A DNA stretch of 52,831 nucleotides, taken from assembly GCA_910589125.1 (NCBI GenBank), contig CAJURX010000001.1, positions 298,774 through 351,604 of the forward strand, given 5' to 3'. A model generated the notes under the pieces. The model did not search any database and was not told where the DNA came from. It worked only from the letters and a program-made list of their open reading frames with translations. This stretch comes from an uncultured Eggerthellaceae bacterium (GTDB lineage Bacteria; Actinomycetota; Coriobacteriia; Coriobacteriales; Eggerthellaceae). Of this stretch, positions 17,801-26,020 are shown in pieces. Numbering within the stretch: position 1 is the stretch's first letter; each line of letters begins with the position of its first letter. The position numbers and the translations under genes are program-made.

Positions 17801-19374
17801 CTGATGCGGGCATCTGGTTCGGCCTCACCGCCGATGGGGACATGACCGCACCCGATGACAGCCTCGGCGCGCTCCCCTATGACACCTATGCGCTCACCGA
17901 GCTGCGCGCGAAGGCGAACGAAGGGCTCGACCTCATCAAGCTGGATGCCATCACCGTGACGGCGCACGGCCTGAGCGTGCCCTTGGGGGACATCGAGGAC
18001 CGTGTGACGCCACCTGCGACCATCACGACCTACGCGAAGAGCGCAACGGACTCCTCGAAGCACATCTTCCCTGTGAGGGATGCGCGCATCACAGATAGGG
18101 TGGACTATGGCAACCTCACACCCGGGAACCCCTACCAGATCCAAGGGCGCCTGATGGATGCTGCGAGCGGGGACGCGGTCAAGGACAGCATGGGACAGCC
18201 CGTCACATCCACAGCAGACCTCACCCCAGCCACGCCGTCGGGGAGCTGTGAAGTAACGTTCACCTTCGACGCCTTCGCCTACGCGGGAGAGCGCCTCGTC
18301 TGCTTCGAAGAGGTGATCGACCTTGTCACGGGAGAGGTCGTGGCGAGCCATGAGGATATGAGCGATCAGGGTCAGAGCGTGGATGTGCTGGCTCCGCGCA
18401 TCAACACCTACGCGCTCGATCGCGTGACGGATGAGAAGGACATCATCGCGAGCGCATCGGCGAAGATAGAGGATCGCGTCAGCTACAGCGGCCTCGAGGA
18501 GGGTGCCGAATACACGCTCACGGGAAGCCTGATGAGGAAGGTGGGAGCTGAGAGCGAGCGCAAGGCAGAGCCGGTCCTCGATGCTGAGGGGGATGCGATC
18601 GCGAGCACCATCGCATTCACGCCGCTTGCGAGCACAGGGACCACAGCGGTCACGTTCTCCTTCGATGCCACGGGCATGCCCGATGGCGCTGAGCTCGTGG
18701 TATACGAGACGCTCACGCGCGACGGCAGGGACCTGGTCGTCCATGAGAGCCCCGAGAACGACGCGCAGACCGTCGTCGTGCGCACGCCCCGCATCTCCAC
18801 GCACGCGTTCGATGCACAGACCGGCGAGGACTGCACCCTTCCCTCACCCGAGCTCACGATCACCGACGAGGTCGCCTACGAGCACCTCACTCCCGGGTCC
18901 ACCTATTCCCTCTTCGGGACCGTGATGCTCGTCACGGAGGGAGCGAGCGGGCACCTTGCAGCCGAACCGCTCTGCGACGCGGCCGGGAACAAGATCGCTG
19001 CGAGCATCCAGTTCGCGCCAGAGAGCCCATCGGGGACCGTCATGCTCGACCTTCCGGTGGATGCCTCAGCCCTCACGGGCAAGCGCCTCGTGATCTACGA
19101 GCGGCTGATCGCAGACGGGAGCATCGTCGCCACCCATGAGGATGCCGCATCCGAGAGCCAGACCGTCTGGATCTCGAACCCTGAAGAGCCTGCGCCCCCA
19201 GCAAGGTCGCTGTGCACGCTGCCGCAGACCGGCGATGGAGCTCCCCTCGCGCCTGCCATCATCTTCTCAGGGCTTGCGCTCGCACTGTCCTTGACCGTGG
19301 CCTACCACGTGCGCAAGCAACATGCAGCCACCCGCATCCCATCGAAGCTCAGCGGAAAGGGAGGCCCGCGATGA
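14851..19374 (+). CDS. Giant LPXTG-anchored SpaA/VaFE-repeat surface protein
   Basis: This 1507-residue cell-wall protein has a signal peptide (basic MAKRIRG, hydrophobic LKTLMACALALMPMQAYA), a unique N-terminal region to about residue 535 with Trp- and Cys-containing stretches, and about four SpaA/Cna-B prealbumin-like domains (about 540-655, 641-770, 778-890, 894-1050). Three VaFE repeats follow (about 1054-1181, 1183-1312, 1313-1441), each ending near a Gln in the GQSV/AQTV/SQTV motif. In this family those domains form Thr-Gln ester cross-links. The end is a sorting signal: LPQTG at 1457-1461, a hydrophobic helix and a basic tail. The ATG at 14851 follows AGGAGG closely; an ATG six codons later is possible. 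It overlaps the signal peptidase by ATGA. A sortase is not in the window. It likely acts as an adhesin or stalk; the ligand is unknown. Confidence 0.9.
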   Translation: MARSGKMAKRIRGALLKTLMACALALMPMQAYADAGTSKADGDESDLSMRRAYEPRDEYVSRTMDEALVPAREDASPLAALSALFGMDANRCTDSGHTLYIKSTLFDVAAAGEDRTLDAIYARDDWMGIIAAQYDASADLLDPGEGSDHLIAVACESVQNGLGSPTDHVFTMMTNDGDIVEGCTFDAHTGLAYLPKALFERDGADAPFACQLQLLLPTDFQEEQTCQTDVTIACGDFRVTPAPDAPITSPALDVTTTIPVADPATAGHIALSDIHVRLNGSEEEMELIEGQSASWDPATGMLEIAASPRTVLSAEVRTDAPSLLDLFAAPAHAASSSSLAYVPDVVFDSLNLDTLTPGRTLPFGTYINYWWPNPKPDDLHWNACISTGPYCYSWIDDPTSLYEYIAWAEGASWDDIAARGVSNFLFDPSAGQAARHYFNYVFEFGDFTIEDQSFHSERWPVNTPYNTGYETANFGLQCSHARNPVGNGVSPDDCYGQMALRVLDVCTEAARPYVVLGFVGPSIANQPGVGIYKFEVLPSGDIEIAKTSSAPELSAHGPSYRFEGITYDVFADAACTSLACSIALDANGHGTSKRLKDGTYYMRENASSTQGSGFAHSSTIHTVTVKAGETARVDAADVPQSYDADLIIRKVDAVTANPTPQGDATLAGALFEVRHYRELFAEAKGASGLTPDRIWRLKTDESGCVLLDENHLASGDALFRTGSGDACLPLGTVTMQEVSAPEGYRIDPEVRVIPLRAQGTSETIAFTQAQTVPQDIMRGGMLIEKRDAESGSTEPLGAASLDGTTFQIRNASAQAVCVDGVMFGPGEVVARITSEGGSARTGSDALPFGTYEVQEVAAGSGYLASDAAVRTFQIEHDGQMVSLSHAHACHDQVKRGDLDFRKVLETDQSRLARVPFVLESLTTGERHVLASDDNGVVSTSAQWHPHTHKTNANDHLLDAVSGGGMAESSDAEDAPVDGAREVDPDAGIWFGLTADGDMTAPDDSLGALPYDTYALTELRAKANEGLDLIKLDAITVTAHGLSVPLGDIEDRVTPPATITTYAKSATDSSKHIFPVRDARITDRVDYGNLTPGNPYQIQGRLMDAASGDAVKDSMGQPVTSTADLTPATPSGSCEVTFTFDAFAYAGERLVCFEEVIDLVTGEVVASHEDMSDQGQSVDVLAPRINTYALDRVTDEKDIIASASAKIEDRVSYSGLEEGAEYTLTGSLMRKVGAESERKAEPVLDAEGDAIASTIAFTPLASTGTTAVTFSFDATGMPDGAELVVYETLTRDGRDLVVHESPENDAQTVVVRTPRISTHAFDAQTGEDCTLPSPELTITDEVAYEHLTPGSTYSLFGTVMLVTEGASGHLAAEPLCDAAGNKIAASIQFAPESPSGTVMLDLPVDASALTGKRLVIYERLIADGSIVATHEDAASESQTVWISNPEEPAPPARSLCTLPQTGDGAPLAPAIIFSGLALALSLTVAYHVRKQHAATRIPSKLSGKGGPR

Positions 19375-19904
19375 GAGCGCGGTTCGCGATGAGGCGCGTC
19401 CTCGTGGTCGGCATGGGCGCCATGGTCGTGCTCGCGCTCGCGCTGGCCGGGCTCGTCCTGATCCCTGCCGCATGCGGATTCAGGGCCTACGCGGTCACCT
19501 CTCCATCCATGGCCCCCGCGATCCCCTTGGGCTCCCTCGCATTCGTGGATGAGGGCATATCAGGCGCGCAGGTGCAGCCCGATGACATCGTTGCCTTCAC
19601 CCAAGGCGATACAGACCAGAGCGTCTGCGTCCATAGAGCAGTGAGCATCGAGGAGAGGGGAGGACTGATAGAGACGAAAGGAGATGCGAACGAATCGCCC
19701 GACATGAGGCCCGTGCCCTTCGAGGAGGTGACGGGCACCGTCCGTGCGCACATCCCTCATGTGGGCACCGCCCTCAGCTGGGTCAGCGCCCACAAGGTCA
19801 CGCTGGCGGCATCGATGCTCACCCTCGCTCTTGCGAGCGCCGCGCTCGGATCTTTCTTGCCACGACAACGATGCACCGACCACCGATCGAAAGGACATGC
19901 ATGA
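19371..19904 (+). CDS. ER/archaeal-type (SipW-like) signal peptidase I
   Basis: This 177-residue membrane protease has a hydrophobic N-terminal helix (VLVVGMGAMVVLALALAGLVL), the nucleophile Ser in VTSPSMAPAI, a His in VCVHRAV where typical bacterial enzymes have Lys, and the TKGDANESPD motif that marks the ER/archaeal/SipW class. A second membrane segment lies near the C-terminus (LAASMLTLALASAALGSF). The start ATG overlaps the stop of the VaFE gene (ATGA), and its own stop overlaps the next start in the same way. The two following genes both carry SipW-type signals, so it is very probably their dedicated peptidase, by analogy with B. subtilis SipW-TasA. Confidence 0.92.
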   Translation: MRARFAMRRVLVVGMGAMVVLALALAGLVLIPAACGFRAYAVTSPSMAPAIPLGSLAFVDEGISGAQVQPDDIVAFTQGDTDQSVCVHRAVSIEERGGLIETKGDANESPDMRPVPFEEVTGTVRAHIPHVGTALSWVSAHKVTLAASMLTLALASAALGSFLPRQRCTDHRSKGHA

Positions 19905-20542
19905 GCAAACGAACAGATGCTACCACGGATGCGAGGAGGACAGGAGCCATGCTCGCCTGCGGTGCGCTGATATGCGCCGTGAGCATCGGCGCCGCAACAG
20001 CCTACCTCACGGCCACGGCGAGCGCCACGAACCCATTCTCCCTCGACACCGATCTCAAGATAGAGCTCACGGAACCCTCCTTCTCGCCCGAGGCGGCGAA
20101 GGGCATGAAGCCGATGCAGACCACCGCGAAGGACCCCACCGTGACGAATAAGGGCAGCGTTGACGCATATGTGGCCGTGGATGTGAGCGTTCCCGTATTC
20201 AGCGGAGATGCATTGGTGGACGGCATGGTCGCACCCCAAACGGACACCGACCTCTTCACCTATGCGGTGGATCCCGCATGGAAGCAAGTCGGAGAGGCCA
20301 AGCTCGCTGACGGGCAGCGCACATACCGCTACCTCTATGACGCGAAGCTCGCCTCGGGCGCCTCCACCCCGAGCGTATTCGATGCGGTCACGCTCGCGAA
20401 CCTGACCGAGGACGTGGGGATCAGCGAGGCTGCCATCAACGTGGTCGCGCACGCCATCCAGTCCGAGGGCTTCGCAAGCGCAGCGGAGGCGTGCAGCGCC
20501 TACGACACGCAAGCGCACGCGAGCGTCTCTATGGACGACTGA
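19901..20542 (+). CDS. TasA/camelysin-like secreted protein with SipW-type signal peptide
   Basis: This 213-residue protein starts MSKRTDATTD and has a hydrophobic signal (GAMLACGALICAVSIG) running into AATAYLTATASATNPFSLD. That is the SipW-dependent pattern in which an AxLTDxxSATN-like motif follows the signal helix. The rest is predicted beta-rich (LKIELTEPSF, VDAYVAVDVSVPVF), as in TasA and camelysin. In B. subtilis such proteins assemble into matrix fibres; that role here is inference. The start overlaps the signal peptidase stop by ATGA, and 17 bases separate it from the BspA-like gene. Together the spacing argues for one transcript and linked export. Confidence 0.85.
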   Translation: MSKRTDATTDARRTGAMLACGALICAVSIGAATAYLTATASATNPFSLDTDLKIELTEPSFSPEAAKGMKPMQTTAKDPTVTNKGSVDAYVAVDVSVPVFSGDALVDGMVAPQTDTDLFTYAVDPAWKQVGEAKLADGQRTYRYLYDAKLASGASTPSVFDAVTLANLTEDVGISEAAINVVAHAIQSEGFASAAEACSAYDTQAHASVSMDD

Positions 20543-20559
20543 TCGATCGGGGTGATGTG

Positions 20560-23500
20560 ATGGATGCGTGCAAGATGCGAAGCGGATCGCTCGACCAGAT
20601 GGCGAGGGCTGTGGCCATCGCAGCTGCCGCCTGCGCCGTCGGATGCCTCCTCATCGCCACCGGCCTCGCCTTCGCATGGCTCACCGATGATGCGCATATC
20701 TCCAACACGCTCAGCATCGCGCCCCTCCCGGATGAGGTGCAAGAGCCATACGCTGCGCTCTACGAAGACGCATCGACCAATGCATGCCTCCTCCTCTTCG
20801 ACAGGGGAGAGGACATCCCCCCGATGCATGAGAGCATGTCCCTCAAGAGCTCATGGCGTGGGATGGAGGATGGAACGCAGGGGTTCGCGCATGCGGGCAG
20901 TCGCCCATGGCACGAGAGCGCATCCAAGATACAGCGCATCGCATCCGGTGCGAGCGCCGCCGTGCATCCCATCAGCGTGCTCGATATGACGGGGTGGTTC
21001 CAGGGCATGAGCCAGCTCGCCACCGCAGATGTGTCGGGCATCAGTCCCGCGGTCCATGCCGATGGCGACCGCACCGCCTCCGCGAGCATCGCCTGGATGT
21101 TCTCTGGCTGCACGCGCCTCGAGGATATCCAGGGCATCGGAACGTGGGACATGCGGAACATCGCATCAGCCTCATCGGCGTTCGCATCATGCACCTCCCT
21201 GCACACGATCGACCTCGCAGGATGGGACAAGACGAGCCTGCGGGACATCTCCTACCTGTTCTATCGATGCACGAGCTTGGAGCATGTCGAGTCGGGCAGC
21301 CTCGAGATGCCCGCTTGCGAGGATGTGCGCTCCCTGTTCGAGGGCTGCACCTCGCTGCGCCAGATAAGCGACCTGGGATCGATCCATTGCCCGCGCCTTC
21401 GCTACATCAGCGGGATGTTCTCAGGATGCAGCAGCATGGAGCATGTCGACCTCAGCCATCTTGGCATGCCGCACCTCAGCAGCTGCATGAACCTCTTCAA
21501 GGGATGCGCATCCCTGCGCTACATCGACATCTCGGGCATGCAAGCGAACCTGGATGGACGCGACGCGTGGGATGTGTTCCCCGCATCCAGCGAGCTCGAG
21601 GTGTTCATCACATCCAATAAGGCCGATGTGCGATCAGCTCCCAAGGCCGCTGCGATCGTCTCTGATGACGGCATCATCCACTCCCCTGGCGCCTGGATAT
21701 CGGATGACACGGGCATCGCCTTCTCCTCGACGGACCTCGCTCGGCATCTGAGCGAGACCTTCGACGGAACAGGCCCCCACGAACGCCTCGCCTTTCACCG
21801 CAGCTCGACCACCTATGGCGAGATGGATGCATACGCCGCCATCTACGACAAGGGAGATGGCACGTTCTCCATGCTCATGGATGAGGGTGCGCGTGCCCCT
21901 GAGGTGCGCGACGGGATGAGGCTTGCGCGGGAGATCCGCAACATCACAGAGAGCGGAGAGGAGGCAGCTGCCCTCTGGAAGCCCTACGCCATCTCCGAAG
22001 TGCGCATCACGCGCCCGTTCGAACCGCTCTCATGCCGCACATGGTTCACGCAGATGGAGACGATCCGCAGCATCGACGGGCTCGCGCTCCTCGACATGAG
22101 CGTCTGCCGCGATGTGGAGCGCATGTTCTATGGCACGAATGCGGATGCCCTTGACGTGGGAGCCTGGAAGCTGCGCGCAGAGGTGATCGGCGCTGTTGAG
22201 ATGTTCGCATGCTGCCCCCGGCTCGTCGAGCTCGACCTCGGCGCATGGCGCATCGGATGCGGGATCTCCCTCGCTCGCACAGACGCGCTCTCGGTGCTCT
22301 CCGTTCCCCCTACCATGACCGTGGCGAACCTCACCTCGGGCTCTCCCCACCCATCCGTCCGCTTCTTCGATGGGCACTGGTACCGTGATGGGCTCGGAAG
22401 CGCCCTCACCTCGCGTGACGCGATGCAGCTGATATACGATGCGCACGGATCCGATAGGGAGCCCATCACGATCATGCGCGAGAGGACAGACCGCGCCTAT
22501 GCCGCCCTCTATGCCGCACCGAGCGGAACGACCCTCATGTTCGGACGCGGGATCGACGTGCCATCCAGCTCCGATGGTGCGCTCCTGCAAGCCACCTTCC
22601 GAGGGCTCGAAGAGCAGGGCATGGCGAACATCCTTTGGAGCAGCTTCGCACCTGATAGCTGCCCGTGGACAGCAGGAGCTGAGCGCATCACGCGCGTTGC
22701 TGCCACATCCGATGCCATGCGCACGCCTCTCCGACCACGCGATGCCAGCAGGTGGTTCCAGGGCATGTCCTCCCTCTCCATCATCGAGGCCATCGAAAGC
22801 GGCGCCATCGACCCTGCGCCCATCCGCGATGCCTCATGGATGTTCTTCGGATGCACCATGCTCGCCTCCCTCCCCACAGACTTCATCGCCTCATTCTCAT
22901 CCGACCTGACAGACACGATGGCCATGTTCGCCGGATGCAGCTCGCTTAAGCGCATCGACCCTCTACCCACCTCCGCCATGGAGCGCGTCAGCTGTGCCAT
23001 GCGGATGTATGAGCGATGCTCATCCTTGCGATCCCTTGACCTCTCGGCATGGCGCATCCCCGCGCTCACGAGCTGCTCCTCCATGTTCTATGAATGCACG
23101 GCGCTCGAAGAGGTGCATCTGCCGCCTGCGTTCGCCTCCCCTGCGCGCCCTGACGCGTTGCAGCTCGCGTTCTATCGATGCACGTCCCTCAAGGACGTGG
23201 ATGCGCGGGATTGGGACCTCTCGGGAAGCTACACGCTCCTCCAAGCATTCAATGGATGCCAGGCGCTGGAGTCCATCCTCGGGGCAGAGGATTGGAGCAC
23301 CGCCACCATCACGACCATGAACGCGACGTTCCGCCAGTGTCCCTTGCTGGTCCTCGATTGCTCTGGCTGGGACATCTCCTCCGTCACCGATAGCGCCTCC
23401 TTCGCGTTCGGCTCGCCTGGGGTCATATCACCCTTCCCCACAGAGAGAGCATCCGCCGCAGAGGAAACAGGAGGAGCGTCGACGCAGCCAGCTGCCGCAC

Positions 23501-23787
23501 CATCCCCCGAACCTGCCGAAGAAGAGCAGAGGGAAGCTGATGCGAGCACACCGGAAGCATCCTGCGTACCCAACCCATCCCTTGCAGATGGCACCTCAGA
23601 GGGAGCCGGACACCCCGACGATGCGCTGTCGCATGTCGAACCCGATCCACGCCCCGATGCTGGAACAGCAGATGCTCAGCGAACAGATGCCAAGAGCTCC
23701 GATGCATGTGCACGCGCTTCGGCATCCACGGCCTTGAGCTGCTCCAAGGATGAGACCGCCTCAGCATCATGCGCCGCCATCACCTGA
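20560..23787 (+). CDS. BspA-type repeat surface protein with SipW-type signal; C-terminus runs over the end of dxr
   Basis: This is a 1075-residue secreted protein. The N-terminus has a long hydrophobic helix (VAIAAAACAVGCLLIATG) followed by AFAWLTDDAHISNT, again the SipW-type motif. The body holds three modules that each open with a similar block (YAALYED at about 63, YAAIYDK at about 425, YAALYAA at about 647) and then carry BspA/DUF285-like repeats with the pattern MFxGCxSL and W-D. It ends in a Pro/Ala/Glu-rich tail with no LPXTG and no membrane anchor. The last 37 codons (23676-23787) are antisense to the conserved end of dxr. The ATG at 20560 is preceded by GGGGTGATGTG. BspA-like proteins are adhesins in other bacteria; here the ligand is unknown. 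Confidence 0.85.
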   Translation: MDACKMRSGSLDQMARAVAIAAAACAVGCLLIATGLAFAWLTDDAHISNTLSIAPLPDEVQEPYAALYEDASTNACLLLFDRGEDIPPMHESMSLKSSWRGMEDGTQGFAHAGSRPWHESASKIQRIASGASAAVHPISVLDMTGWFQGMSQLATADVSGISPAVHADGDRTASASIAWMFSGCTRLEDIQGIGTWDMRNIASASSAFASCTSLHTIDLAGWDKTSLRDISYLFYRCTSLEHVESGSLEMPACEDVRSLFEGCTSLRQISDLGSIHCPRLRYISGMFSGCSSMEHVDLSHLGMPHLSSCMNLFKGCASLRYIDISGMQANLDGRDAWDVFPASSELEVFITSNKADVRSAPKAAAIVSDDGIIHSPGAWISDDTGIAFSSTDLARHLSETFDGTGPHERLAFHRSSTTYGEMDAYAAIYDKGDGTFSMLMDEGARAPEVRDGMRLAREIRNITESGEEAAALWKPYAISEVRITRPFEPLSCRTWFTQMETIRSIDGLALLDMSVCRDVERMFYGTNADALDVGAWKLRAEVIGAVEMFACCPRLVELDLGAWRIGCGISLARTDALSVLSVPPTMTVANLTSGSPHPSVRFFDGHWYRDGLGSALTSRDAMQLIYDAHGSDREPITIMRERTDRAYAALYAAPSGTTLMFGRGIDVPSSSDGALLQATFRGLEEQGMANILWSSFAPDSCPWTAGAERITRVAATSDAMRTPLRPRDASRWFQGMSSLSIIEAIESGAIDPAPIRDASWMFFGCTMLASLPTDFIASFSSDLTDTMAMFAGCSSLKRIDPLPTSAMERVSCAMRMYERCSSLRSLDLSAWRIPALTSCSSMFYECTALEEVHLPPAFASPARPDALQLAFYRCTSLKDVDARDWDLSGSYTLLQAFNGCQALESILGAEDWSTATITTMNATFRQCPLLVLDCSGWDISSVTDSASFAFGSPGVISPFPTERASAAEETGGASTQPAAAPSPEPAEEEQREADASTPEASCVPNPSLADGTSEGAGHPDDALSHVEPDPRPDAGTADAQRTDAKSSDACARASASTALSCSKDETASASCAAIT

Positions 23788-24809
23788 TCGATGCATGCCT
23801 CTATGTCCAGGAAGCCGCATGCGCCCTCCAAGAATGCCGCCACGGCCACCTCATTAGCCGCATTCATGACCGCAGGCATCGTGCCGCCCGTGCGCCCTGC
23901 CTGCACGGCAAGGTCGAGGCAACGGAACACATCCGTATCCGCCGCACCCAGCTCGATCGCCGGCATCGTGCGGAAATCGACATGCTCAGCAGGTGAGGGC
24001 CACCTCTCAGGCCAGCTCAACGCATATTGGATGGGGATGCGCATGTCCGTCGCGCCCAGGTGCGCCTTCACCGACCCATCCACGAACTCGACCATGGAGT
24101 GGATAGCGCTCTGCGGCTGCACGAGCACCTCGATCCGCTCATAGGGCATCTGGAAGAGATGATGCGCCTCGATGACCTCCAACCCCTTGTTCATCAGGGT
24201 GGATGAGTCGATGGTGATCTTGGGCCCCATGCTCCACGTGGGATGCGCAAGGGCATCCGCTGCCGTCACATCCGCGAGCTCTTCGCGCGTCATGCCGCGG
24301 AAGGGACCACCGGATGCGGTCACCCAAAGGCGCTCGACCTCAGCAGGCACCTCTCCCACCATGCACTGATAGATGGCACCATGCTCTGAGTCGATCGGCA
24401 TCAGCTGACCCGGACCGTCCACCATCGGCATGATGAGATCACCGCCCACGACGAGCGATTCCTTGTTCGCGAGCGCCAGCACGCGCCCCGAGGCCAGCGC
24501 GAGCATGCTGGCTTCGAGCCCCGCTGCGCCCACCAAGGCATTCACGACCACATCAACGCCATCATCCTGGATGAGCTCGAGCGCGCTCTCGGCACCGATG
24601 GCCGTGCGAGCAACGCCGAAGCGCTCAGCCTGCTCCTCCATGAGGCGCATGTTCCTATGGCACGACAGGCCGACGACCTCGATCCTCTCAGGATGCATGG
24701 CAGCTACCTGGAGCGTTTGCGTGCCGATCGATCCCGTGGACCCGAGGACCACTATGCGCCGCGGACGACCCTCTTCCTCACGCGCGGATGCCTTCTCAAA
24801 TGACCCCAT
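23676..24809 (-). CDS. dxr: 1-deoxy-D-xylulose 5-phosphate reductoisomerase
   Basis: Dxr (IspC) makes 2-C-methyl-D-erythritol 4-phosphate, the committed step of the MEP isoprenoid pathway, using NADPH and a divalent metal. The NADPH-binding GSTGSIGTQTL motif is at about residues 23-33, and the catalytic and metal-binding stretch includes IDSEHGAIYQ and VTASGGPFRG. The length of 377 residues is normal and the C-terminus looks complete. The ATG at 24809 overlaps cdsA by 14 bases, with AGGAGG 11 bases upstream. Its 3' end overlaps the convergent BspA-like gene by 112 bases. Confidence 0.95.
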   Translation of the reverse strand: MGSFEKASAREEEGRPRRIVVLGSTGSIGTQTLQVAAMHPERIEVVGLSCHRNMRLMEEQAERFGVARTAIGAESALELIQDDGVDVVVNALVGAAGLEASMLALASGRVLALANKESLVVGGDLIMPMVDGPGQLMPIDSEHGAIYQCMVGEVPAEVERLWVTASGGPFRGMTREELADVTAADALAHPTWSMGPKITIDSSTLMNKGLEVIEAHHLFQMPYERIEVLVQPQSAIHSMVEFVDGSVKAHLGATDMRIPIQYALSWPERWPSPAEHVDFRTMPAIELGAADTDVFRCLDLAVQAGRTGGTMPAVMNAANEVAVAAFLEGACGFLDIEACIDQVMAAHDAEAVSSLEQLKAVDAEARAHASELLASVR

Positions 24810-26019
24810 AGGGAATGCAACCTCCTAGAAGGAGCAGGATGGCGGATGTGACCGATGCCATGAAGAGCGAATCGCACCTATCCAGCAAGCCACCATGCCC
24901 CGGCATCATCGTGCCCGAATCCTTGAATCCCGAATTGCGCTTGATGCGGCTCTCCGCCAGATCGCCCAAGACCTCCGCCATCGCGCAGATGGCACCGAAG
25001 AGCACGGCCATCCAGATCTCCATGTGGATGCCGGGGATGAATGCGAGGATCACCCAGAAGATGCATGACCCCACAAGCCCCGCCGCGAACCCTTCCCAAC
25101 TCTTCTTCGGGCTCGTGCGGGGAGCCAGCTTATGCCGCCCGATCTTGCTGCCCACCAGGTACGCGAATGCATCATTGGCCCAAACGCTCAGGAACAGCAC
25201 GAGCAGCACCGCACCGCCCCAGGGATCCTCCACCGACTTGCGGATGATGACGAACCCACCGAGCAGAAGGCCCGTGTATGCCGCACCGAAGAAGCTCACG
25301 CCCACGTCCTGCACGCGCGCCTTGAGCCAGAACACATACCACACCAGCAACGCGAGCAGAAGCGCTATCGTGACCACCATCGCTCCCGCCAGACCCCAGA
25401 AGTACATGGCAGGGATGTAGAGCACCGCACCGGTGATGCCAAGCGCCTCGTTCGGCAGCTTCGCATCCGATCTCAGCATGTAGAAGAACTCGCCCGAGCA
25501 GATGCCCGCCACCACCATGAAGTATGCCATGGTCGGATAGTCGCCCGCCAACATGCAGACGATGGTGACCAATGTGTAGACGAGCCCTGTCCTGAACCTC
25601 ACCTGCAGGTCAGATGCGTTCTTGAGCTTGCGAGGAGCCTTCTGGATAGCGCTGTCCTTGAGGCGCTCGCGCGTGTTCGCGCGCTTCTCCTTCTTCTCCG
25701 CGCGCTTCGCCCGCTGATGCGGTGTTGGATCATAGCGCCACGGCGGACCGTCCGGCGCATCCTCCGGACAGAGCACGAGGTCAGGACATCGCGGAGCGCT
25801 CTCCTCCAGATCGGCGAAGCAGACCTCGCCCGCTTCCTCAGCGCACCTGCGCGCCTTCTCTTGCTCGATGAGGATGGCGGTCTGCTGGTGCAGGCGCCGC
25901 CGAGCAGCCATCTGCCGCGCGGTCAAGCCCGCATTCGCCAGCTCCTCCAAGCTGCCGACCGCGCTCATGTCCACGTCCGCTCGCTCGAGCGCGCCATCCT
26001 TGACATCAGCCGCGCTCAA
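24796..26019 (-). CDS. cdsA: Phosphatidate cytidylyltransferase CdsA with a long cytoplasmic N-terminal extension
   Basis: CdsA makes CDP-diacylglycerol from phosphatidate and CTP at the membrane. The C-terminal 250 residues have multiple membrane helices and the family signature with SRIKRNSGFKDSG and PGHGGLLDRCD near the end. About 145 residues before the first helix are unusual: they are charged, helical and very basic in the stretch RAKRAEKKEKRANTRERLK. The start is uncertain. A TTG at 26019, two bases after the uppS stop and behind a G-run, is used here; an ATG at 25968 lacks a clear ribosome site. The position between uppS and dxr is the normal one. The extension may bind nucleic acid or ribosomes, but that is speculation. 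Confidence 0.92.
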   Translation of the reverse strand: MSAADVKDGALERADVDMSAVGSLEELANAGLTARQMAARRRLHQQTAILIEQEKARRCAEEAGEVCFADLEESAPRCPDLVLCPEDAPDGPPWRYDPTPHQRAKRAEKKEKRANTRERLKDSAIQKAPRKLKNASDLQVRFRTGLVYTLVTIVCMLAGDYPTMAYFMVVAGICSGEFFYMLRSDAKLPNEALGITGAVLYIPAMYFWGLAGAMVVTIALLLALLVWYVFWLKARVQDVGVSFFGAAYTGLLLGGFVIIRKSVEDPWGGAVLLVLFLSVWANDAFAYLVGSKIGRHKLAPRTSPKKSWEGFAAGLVGSCIFWVILAFIPGIHMEIWMAVLFGAICAMAEVLGDLAESRIKRNSGFKDSGTMMPGHGGLLDRCDSLFMASVTSAILLLLGGCIPYGVI

Positions 26020-26020
26020 C

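Noticed and set aside
17350..18804. A 484-residue - strand frame inside the VaFE gene
   Set aside because: The + strand has clear SpaA and VaFE domains; the opposite frame is a composition artefact.
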